NCBI GenBank assembly: GCA_046049675.1
Contig: JBJORA010000060.1
Coordinates: 1-39,526 of the forward strand
DNA length: 39,526 nucleotides
Direction: 5' to 3'
Origin: CAIXQW01 sp046049675
Lineage (GTDB): Bacteria; Bacteroidota; Bacteroidia; Chitinophagales; Chitinophagaceae
Below the pieces are notes generated by a model. It was not told the origin of the DNA. It saw only the letters and a program-made list of their open reading frames with translations, and made no database searches. Position 1 is the first letter of the stretch. Each line of letters opens with the position of its first letter. Below, one piece after another: positions 33,803 through 39,526 of the stretch. Position numbers and translations under genes: made by a program.

Positions 33803-35121
33803 TAACGCATACCAGGCATACGCATACCCATGCTGCCCATTTTGTTCATTTGCTTCATCATGTCGCGCATTTGTTCAAATTGCTTCATAAATGCGTTTAC
33901 ATCTGCAATCTGCTTGCCGCTGCCCTTTGCAATTCTATTTCTTCTGCTTGTAGAAATAATATCTGGATTGCGGCGCTCTTCAGGGGTCATACTATCAATC
34001 ATGCACTCAATATTCTTAAATGCATCGTCGCTTATATCAATATCTTTTACTGCTTTGCCAACACCAGGTATCATCGCTAGTAAGTCTTTGATGTTACCCA
34101 TTTTTTTAATCTGCTGTAGTTGCGCTTTAAAGTCGTCGAAGTCAAATTTGTTTTGGCGAATTTTCTTCTCAATCTTCTTCGCTTCAGCTTCGTCAAATTG
34201 CATTTGCGCGCGCTCTACAAGGGTAGTAATATCACCCATGCCAAGTATACGCTGTGCCATACGATCTGGATAAAACACATCCAGCGTATCGAGCTTTTCG
34301 CCCATGCTTACAAACTTGATAGGCTTATTGACTGTGTACTTAATACTCAATGCCGCACCACCGCGTGTGTCACCATCTAACTTAGTAAGTACAACACCTG
34401 TAAAGTCAAGACGCTCATTAAATGCAGCAGCAGTGTTCACAGCATCTTGACCAGTCATACTATCAACAACAAAAAGTATTTCTTGTGGTTGCACGGCTGC
34501 CTTAATAGCTTGTACTTCTTGCATCATTGCTTCGTCAACGGCCAAACGACCTGCTGTATCAATGATTACTACATTATGGCCATTTGCTTTTGCATGCGCG
34601 ACAGCCTTGGTTGCAATATCAACAGCATTCTTATTATCTACTTCTTTGAAGATGTCTACACCAATACTTTCGCTTAAAACTGTAAGCTGATCGATAGCGG
34701 CTGGTCTATAGATATCGGCAGCGACAACTAGGGCCTTCTTGCCTTTCTTTTTTACAAAATTGGCTAGTTTGCCAGTAAAAGTGGTTTTACCACTACCCTG
34801 TAGGCCGGCAATTAGAAATACACTAGGCTTAGCGCTAAGGTCAATTTCTGCCTCAGAACCGCCCATTAGGTTAATTAGTTCGTCGTTTACAATTTTTACA
34901 AGTAACTGACCAGGACTTACTGCCGTCAATACTTTTTCGCCCATTGCGGCTTCCTTTACCTTGTCGGTAAACTCTTTGGCAATCTTATAGCTTACGTCAG
35001 CATCTACAAGCGCCCTGCGTATTTCCTTTACAGTTGAGGCTACATTGATATCGGTTATTCTGCCCTCTCCCTTTAATTGCTTAAAGGCACCTTCTAATCT
35101 CTCGCTTAAACTTTCAAACAT
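33802..35121 (-). CDS. ffh: Signal recognition particle protein Ffh
   Basis: 439 aa from ATG 35121, where the family starts (MFESLSERLEGAFKQLKGEG). Ffh is the GTPase that, with 4.5S RNA, targets nascent membrane proteins to FtsY. The NG domain shows GLQGSGKTT (P-loop G1), DIYRPAAIDQL, DTAGRLAVDE (G3), LTKLDGDTRGGAALS (G4) and GMGDI. The M domain, about 290-439, has MGNIKDLLAMIPGVGK, SMTPEERRNPDII, RRNRIAKGSGK and a Met-rich MKQMNKMGSMGMRMPGMR tail that lines the signal-peptide groove. rnhA follows with a one-base overlap. The longer frame adds 17 residues unlike the family and is not used. Confidence 0.97.
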   Translation of the reverse strand: MFESLSERLEGAFKQLKGEGRITDINVASTVKEIRRALVDADVSYKIAKEFTDKVKEAAMGEKVLTAVSPGQLLVKIVNDELINLMGGSEAEIDLSAKPSVFLIAGLQGSGKTTFTGKLANFVKKKGKKALVVAADIYRPAAIDQLTVLSESIGVDIFKEVDNKNAVDIATKAVAHAKANGHNVVIIDTAGRLAVDEAMMQEVQAIKAAVQPQEILFVVDSMTGQDAVNTAAAFNERLDFTGVVLTKLDGDTRGGAALSIKYTVNKPIKFVSMGEKLDTLDVFYPDRMAQRILGMGDITTLVERAQMQFDEAEAKKIEKKIRQNKFDFDDFKAQLQQIKKMGNIKDLLAMIPGVGKAVKDIDISDDAFKNIECMIDSMTPEERRNPDIISTSRRNRIAKGSGKQIADVNAFMKQFEQMRDMMKQMNKMGSMGMRMPGMR

Positions 35122-35169
35122 AAGTATTCTGTGATTGGCGAAGTTCGCACAAAATAGCTTTAAAAGAAA

Positions 35170-35200
35170 CAAAGGCTACCGTGATATGCAGTAGCCTTTG
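35170..35200 (-). terminator. Intrinsic terminator of the T9SS-sorted protein gene
   Basis: CAAAGGCTAC (35170-35179) and GTAGCCTTTG (35191-35200) form a perfect 10-bp stem with an 11-base loop. On the minus strand it is followed by a T-rich run. It sits about 20 bases past the stop at 35221 and separates that gene from ffh. Confidence 0.8.
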
Positions 35201-35220
35201 AAAAATAAATACTTGAAATT

Positions 35221-36432
35221 TTACATGCCAGTTTTTACAAACTTAGCCATGCCAGTGTATTGGCGTTTGGCGTTGTGGTATTTGATAACATAAGTGCCAG
35301 CAGCTAAATTAGCTACATCAAATTTAGTATTAGCCATACCAGCATTAACTGTTACTTTATTTTCTGCAATAAGTTTACTTGTTGCATCGTACAGCTGAAC
35401 CATTACCTCGTCTGTTGAAGTAGTTGCGCTAGTGTACAAATCGAAGTTTACAATATCTGTTGCTGGGCTTGGATATACGTTAGAAGTGTGCGCAACGTTA
35501 CAAGTATTTGCTAGCTGAGCGATATTGCTAAACTCCTCGTGACCATCTTTGAAAATAATTCTTAGCTTGTACGTATTAATGCCAGGCTTTAGTTGCTTAT
35601 CTATGAAATTATAGATATTCGTATTACCTTGAGGTGCCATTGTAGCCAATAAGTCAAACTTATCTGGGCCGTCTGCTGCCAGAATTTCGTATGCCAGTAC
35701 GTCTTCTTCACTATTTACAGTCCACGCAATTAAACCTGTGCAATTTGCTTGTAAACTTGCGTCAAAACTTATTAGGCCAGCGCCTAATGGCGGAAGTGGA
35801 TACAAGCAATTGAAGCCTGTATTTGTGTAATAACCAAGAGTATCCAAATTGTACTCTGTAGCAAATTGCGAACCAGCCACTGCAACATTTTCTAGGACAT
35901 TTGTATAATCGGCCCCTGCAAAAGCCGGGTCAGTGTATTGTGGGTCAGATTGATTAATATACAAACGAGCGCCAGGGACACAAACGCCTCCAAGGCTAAA
36001 GCGAAATAATGGCTTTGGCACACCAGCAGACCAAAGCACTGGCGAACTACCTGTGATATTTACAGAGTGAAAATCGCTATCAGGCATAGATGTTGGTGCA
36101 TATGTACCTGGTACAACAAAAGAGTTTTCAGACCAAACTCCACCAGCTCCAGGCAATGAAGTAATTGCTAAATCGCTATCGGGTTCGGTAGCTGGCAGTA
36201 CTATTGTAATTTGACATGAAGCTGCCATTACGTATTGATTGCCCGTTGTCGTAAAGTTTGGCCTACCGAATACAGTATAGAGATTAGTTACGGTGTCATA
36301 GTTCATGTATAACATCACTACCCTACCAAGAGGATCATTTGGCGCTAACAAAGCTTGAGCTTTACCACTTGTAGCCTGAAATAGTAACACAATTACAGCA
36401 AAATTTGCTAATAAAAATTTTGATATTTTCAT
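35221..36432 (-). CDS. Secreted protein with T9SS type-A sorting domain
   Basis: 403 aa from ATG 36432, after a perfect promoter box. Signal peptide 1-26 (FLLANFAVIVLLFQATSGKAQ). Residues about 30-195 form a beta-sandwich-like domain (VVMLYMNYDTVTNLYTVFG, SCQITIVLPATEPDSDLAITSLPGAG, WSAGVPKPLFRFSLGGVCVPGARLYIN); the strand order faintly recalls cohesin-like domains. Residues about 215-305 are a fibronectin-III-like domain (GLISFDASLQANCTGLIAWTVNSEEDVLAYEIL, NTYKLRIIFKDGHEEFS). Residues about 318-403 are the type-A C-terminal sorting domain (VYPSPATDIVNFDLY, VQLYDATSKLIAENKV, DVANLAAGTYVIKY), which directs type IX secretion and surface attachment. It lies just downstream of the SprB-repeat adhesin gene. 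Confidence 0.92.
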   Translation of the reverse strand: MKISKFLLANFAVIVLLFQATSGKAQALLAPNDPLGRVVMLYMNYDTVTNLYTVFGRPNFTTTGNQYVMAASCQITIVLPATEPDSDLAITSLPGAGGVWSENSFVVPGTYAPTSMPDSDFHSVNITGSSPVLWSAGVPKPLFRFSLGGVCVPGARLYINQSDPQYTDPAFAGADYTNVLENVAVAGSQFATEYNLDTLGYYTNTGFNCLYPLPPLGAGLISFDASLQANCTGLIAWTVNSEEDVLAYEILAADGPDKFDLLATMAPQGNTNIYNFIDKQLKPGINTYKLRIIFKDGHEEFSNIAQLANTCNVAHTSNVYPSPATDIVNFDLYTSATTSTDEVMVQLYDATSKLIAENKVTVNAGMANTKFDVANLAAGTYVIKYHNAKRQYTGMAKFVKTGM

Positions 36433-36447
36433 CTTTCGAACTTGTCG

Positions 36448-36455
36448 CAAAATTA
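36448..36455 (-). promoter_or_regulatory. -7 box (TAATTTTG) of the T9SS-sorted protein gene
   Basis: A perfect TAnnTTTG box reading leftward, 15 bases before ATG 36432. It lies between the adhesin stop and this start, so the gene can be expressed independently of the adhesin. Confidence 0.5.
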
Positions 36456-36482
36456 TGGCAGTTTTATTGAAATTGTACATTT

Positions 36483-39400
36483 TTATGGCAATTGTTCTAG
36501 GAATAAACCGTAGTTGAGTGTATTGGTGGTGTTTTTAGGGTAATTAAAAACATTTGATTGGATAATTGCGACATCAGACCCAACGCCAACTGCCTTTGCA
36601 TTGGCATTTAAGTTAATATCTCCATCTAGATAGCCGTTTGCTAAAGAATAGTTCAAAGTGCCGCTTAAATTAGTTGGATACGTTAATACCTGATTTTGAA
36701 CCGTGCTTACGTCATTAAATGAACCAATGTACTTAACGCGGTTGTCTGAATTAGCATTCCCTGCCCAGAGTGCATAGCGTGTACCAAGTATTTGTACTTG
36801 CTCTACAGAATCATATCCTGGTCTATTCCATAGTGAGTCAGCAGCCATGTTACTGAAATCTATAAGGCTAACAGTTGCAGCAGGTACAACTGGGTACTGT
36901 GTCATTACACCAAGGTGATTACGATGTTTAACTGCTAAGTAGTAGTTGCCAGCAGGTAGATTAATATACAATGGTTTGCCATCTTTATTAACTACATCCC
37001 CATCGCGTTGCAACAAAGCACTGACGGTCTTGAGTACACCACCTATCGTTGTGTCTGTTCTTATTTCTAAGAATACCCAATCAACGATGTCGTTATTGAA
37101 ATTACTACCAGCAGCAAAAGTAGACGCCACAGTAGTTTCATTATCTGGCACAACATTTACAAAGCGTGGATTGGCGCTTGCATTGTAGGGAGAAGTTACA
37201 GGGATATAACCGCCTGCTCTTACATTATCGCGCATGATTGACACGTTTGGCACTATCAAGGCTCCTTGCAATAGTACACGAGGCATAACAAGTGCAGGTG
37301 CTGGCACCACCAAGATGTGTATTGTCGCATTAGCACAAGCTACTGGTGTACCATTGTCACAAAGCTGATAAATGAACTCTGTTGGCCCTTCAAAGCCAGG
37401 TGTAGGTGTAAATGTATAGTCACCACTAGCCAAGATACTAAGACTACCACTTACATTTGTGATTGTTGCGGCAGTAATAGTAATAGAATTTCCGTGTGGA
37501 TCAACATCATTTATTCTTGCATTGCCCGTAACCGATGAATCTACAAGGCCGGTTTGATAGTCGTCATTGCCAATGGTAAAGTTACCTTGTATAGCAGCGC
37601 TATCGTAGATCGTAATGATCTGCATTGCTGTTGCACACTGAGCAGGTGTACTATTATCACACACTGAATAAACTATTGTATCAACACCAACAAAACTTGG
37701 ATTAGGTGTGTACGCAATTTCACCACTCACAGGATTAACTGTTGCAGTACCATTCGTTGGCTGTGTTGTAATGGTTACAGTTGACGCGACTAATGTATCT
37801 AGGTAATTACCCGGATAATCGTTAGCCAAAGTTGCTAGCGTAGTTGGAATACCAATAGGTGTCCAAGCAAAATCTGTATTAGCGTATGGCGGAATCACAT
37901 TACTAAGAAACTCTGTGACTGTGATGGTAAGCACTTCGGTAGGGCAATTTGTACTAACACTTGGCGGACATACAGGCACTGTAAAATTGTATACCCCTGG
38001 CACCGATGTGCTAAACGTATACTCACCAGTTAGTGGATTAATAGTAGGTACAGCTGAACCAGGATTTGAAGCCCAAACAACAGGAGAACCATATGTTGTA
38101 CCAGGTACAGTAGCTTGATCGTTAGTTGCCACATTACCTTCTACTGTAGTGTTTGTGGTTGTAACATTAAAGTCTGGATTAATAATTTGCTGTGGTACGT
38201 TTATAATAACATACGTGGTATCGCAAACGCCATTATCGCAAACAACTTGACATGTAATTACCTGAGATGCAACACTACCATTTGGCGTGTATGTGTAACA
38301 GCCGATAGCATCTGGACCCACCTGGGTATAACCACTTGGTGCACCACAACTTGAAAAGCTTGCAGATCCGGTGAAAGGTACGTCGTTGTACACTTGGCAA
38401 GCTACTACAGGACATGTAGGGCAAGCTGGTGTTACAATTACAGTATCTGGTGTTATTGGCGCATTTATTATAACAATTGTCGTGTCACAAATGCCATTGT
38501 TGCAAGTAATTACGCAACCTTGTGCTGGTGTATTAACTGGAGCAATCTGAGCGTATGAAACACAACCATTAACATCTGGCCCTGTAAGTGTCCAACCCGC
38601 TATTGGACATGCAAAGTAAGTTGCACCTCCTGTGGTATCAACATCATTTACAACTGCACAAATAGGACCGACTGGACAAGTTGGGCATGCTGGTGTAACA
38701 TAAACTGTATCATTACACTGCGGAAGTATAGTCACCTCTGTAGATGTGATACAACCGTTTACATCTTCTACTGTTACTGTATATGTACCTGGTGCTAGGC
38801 CAGTTGCAGTATCATTAGTTTGTCCACCTGGTTGCCAATCATACACATATGGCGCGACTCCGCCTGTTGCAGTTACTGATGCTGTACCGTTTGTAAAACC
38901 AGTAATGCATGAAGCTGTCGTAAATCCAGAAATGGTTGCAACTACCGTTGTAGGTGCAACTAGTGTAATGCTTGTTGTATCTGTGCAACCAAGGCTATCA
39001 ACAACGAATAAGCTGTAAGTACCTGCACCAACGCCTGCTAATGTATCTCCCAACATGCTTGTATTCCAGCTAAAACTATAAGGAGCACTGCCGCCAGTTG
39101 CGGTACCTAACAAAGTAGCTACATCACCATTGCAACTGATTGAATCAATAATTGTGATTGTACTTACAAGCGTGTTTGGTTCTATGATCGTTACAATTTT
39201 AGATACCGAACATCCAGTTGCATCTGTAACCGTGATATTATAGTTACCTATTGGATAACTAGATAACGGAGCAAAGCCATTAATCAATGTACTGTAAGGA
39301 CCAACACCACCGCTAGGATTTACTGTAATAGATCCAAGCCCACCATTACATGCAGCATTGGTTACTGTATCGCCAATTATTATTGCCGGTGGTTCAGTTA

Positions 39401-39526
39401 GGGTAACAACTGTTGTTGCTGTGCAACCATTGGCATCTGTTGCCATTACGGTATGAGTACCTGCTGTATAGCCTGGTAAAATAGCAGCACTATCAATTGT
39501 AATAGCAATAGTACCTGTTCCACCTG
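36483..39526 (-). CDS. Large SprB-repeat adhesin, 3' part (5' end outside the window)
   Basis: The frame is open to the right edge, and residues before the first in-window ATG (39446) continue a SprB repeat, so the gene starts beyond the window; 1013 residues are visible. Numbering from that ATG: three full SprB-like repeats (about 26-90, 95-165, 170-243; GG-APY---W---T...AGTYTVTV-D-NGC) plus part of another; two 8-cysteine repeats (246-330, 334-418); a beta-sandwich (about 424-513); two cadherin/Ig-like Big_9-type domains (about 516-613 and 622-713; LANDYPGNYLD, NGTATVNPVSGEIAYTPNPSF, DTIVYSVCDN); then the adhesin C-terminal module (720-890: DWVFLEIRTD, LQRDGDVV, LPAGNYYLAVKHRNHLGVMT) and a duplicated Asn/Asp-rich tail ending EQLP. 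No T9SS sorting domain is visible at the end. Surface adhesin or gliding-related protein. Confidence 0.92.
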   Translation of the reverse strand, partial: GGTGTIAITIDSAAILPGYTAGTHTVMATDANGCTATTVVTLTEPPAIIIGDTVTNAACNGGLGSITVNPSGGVGPYSTLINGFAPLSSYPIGNYNITVTDATGCSVSKIVTIIEPNTLVSTITIIDSISCNGDVATLLGTATGGSAPYSFSWNTSMLGDTLAGVGAGTYSLFVVDSLGCTDTTSITLVAPTTVVATISGFTTASCITGFTNGTASVTATGGVAPYVYDWQPGGQTNDTATGLAPGTYTVTVEDVNGCITSTEVTILPQCNDTVYVTPACPTCPVGPICAVVNDVDTTGGATYFACPIAGWTLTGPDVNGCVSYAQIAPVNTPAQGCVITCNNGICDTTIVIINAPITPDTVIVTPACPTCPVVACQVYNDVPFTGSASFSSCGAPSGYTQVGPDAIGCYTYTPNGSVASQVITCQVVCDNGVCDTTYVIINVPQQIINPDFNVTTTNTTVEGNVATNDQATVPGTTYGSPVVWASNPGSAVPTINPLTGEYTFSTSVPGVYNFTVPVCPPSVSTNCPTEVLTITVTEFLSNVIPPYANTDFAWTPIGIPTTLATLANDYPGNYLDTLVASTVTITTQPTNGTATVNPVSGEIAYTPNPSFVGVDTIVYSVCDNSTPAQCATAMQIITIYDSAAIQGNFTIGNDDYQTGLVDSSVTGNARINDVDPHGNSITITAATITNVSGSLSILASGDYTFTPTPGFEGPTEFIYQLCDNGTPVACANATIHILVVPAPALVMPRVLLQGALIVPNVSIMRDNVRAGGYIPVTSPYNASANPRFVNVVPDNETTVASTFAAGSNFNNDIVDWVFLEIRTDTTIGGVLKTVSALLQRDGDVVNKDGKPLYINLPAGNYYLAVKHRNHLGVMTQYPVVPAATVSLIDFSNMAADSLWNRPGYDSVEQVQILGTRYALWAGNANSDNRVKYIGSFNDVSTVQNQVLTYPTNLSGTLNYSLANGYLDGDINLNANAKAVGVGSDVAIIQSNVFNYPKNTTNTLNYGLFLEQLP
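38193..38447 (-). repeat. 8-cysteine repeat, copy 2 (residues 334-418)
   Basis: Cysteines fall at 342, 345, 350, 367, 383, 399, 403 and 408. The frame DTV-VTPACPTCPV opens it and NGVCDTTYVIIN-P closes it, matching copy 1 residue for residue at both ends. Confidence 0.8.
38457..38711 (-). repeat. 8-cysteine repeat, copy 1 (residues 246-330)
   Basis: Cysteines fall at 254, 257, 263, 280, 295, 311, 315 and 320. It opens with DTVYVTPACPTCPV and closes with NGICDTTIVIINAP, and shares GPD--GC in the middle with copy 2. Confidence 0.8.

Noticed and set aside
33830..34677. Rightward frames opposite ffh
   Set aside because: Antisense shadows of the ffh coding frame; composition is Cys/Ile/Ser-rich and unlike any family.
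1..39526. tRNA genes, CRISPR array, insertion sequences
   Set aside because: No tRNA T-loop consensus with matching arms, no regularly spaced direct repeats outside coding repeats and no transposase or terminal inverted repeats were seen by eye.

Overview
The window looks like chromosomal DNA of a Bacteroidota bacterium, most likely from the Chitinophagaceae/Sphingobacteriales side; the family-level placement is inference. The evidence is: promoter boxes of the Bacteroidota type (TAnnTTTG, often only 5-30 bases before the start codon) in front of many genes; a type-A T9SS sorting domain; a CHU_C/gliding-motility C-terminal domain; SprB-type repeats; a DUF5686/carboxypeptidase-regulatory protein; a TonB-dependent receptor; and a long-form IspH. 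No tRNA, rRNA, CRISPR array, insertion sequence or prophage was seen. The only sign of past mobile DNA is a short BRO-N-like gene remnant at the left edge.

Layout. 79-1437: BRO-N relic and a secreted serine hydrolase. 1647-2769: divergent SAM-hydroxide-adenosyltransferase-family protein and an ABM-domain protein. 2772-4722: LD-carboxypeptidase and an outer-membrane barrel, both leftward. 4997-7198: rightward surE, small membrane protein, lpxB (lipid A). 7195-7365: a 56-aa membrane protein opposite lpxB. 7511-9156: lipoprotein, GtrA-like protein, CpeT-like protein. 9175-13050: leftward block with a secreted protein, ispH, a lipoprotein and a barrel. 13207-15771: DUF5686 protein. 15800-17527: mscL and ribBA. 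17898-21752: 1284-aa gliding/T9SS-type surface protein. 21765-27169: surface-glycan cluster of four glycosyltransferases and a formyltransferase, arranged around a 58-base divergent promoter. 27170-30081: prc and ftsE. 30238-33062: TonB receptor and an upstream secreted protein, with two palindromes between them. 33329-35121: ffh and rnhA. 35221-39526: T9SS-sorted protein and the 3' part of a large SprB-repeat adhesin that runs off the right edge.

Functional picture. Most of the window serves the envelope: lipid A (lpxB), peptidoglycan recycling (LD-carboxypeptidase), polysaccharide assembly, mechanosensing (mscL), outer-membrane barrels, and large secreted surface proteins. Core housekeeping genes (ispH, ribBA, ffh, rnhA, surE, ftsE, prc) are interspersed.

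The most unusual observations are: the right-edge adhesin, with two 8-cysteine repeats and a duplicated Ca-loop-like C-terminus next to a T9SS-anchored partner; the SAM-hydrolase-family protein that has apparently lost its catalytic residues; the paired palindromes upstream of the TonB receptor; and the formyltransferase/glycosyltransferase cluster. Several starts were moved downstream of the longest frame because a promoter box or a signal peptide decides them.
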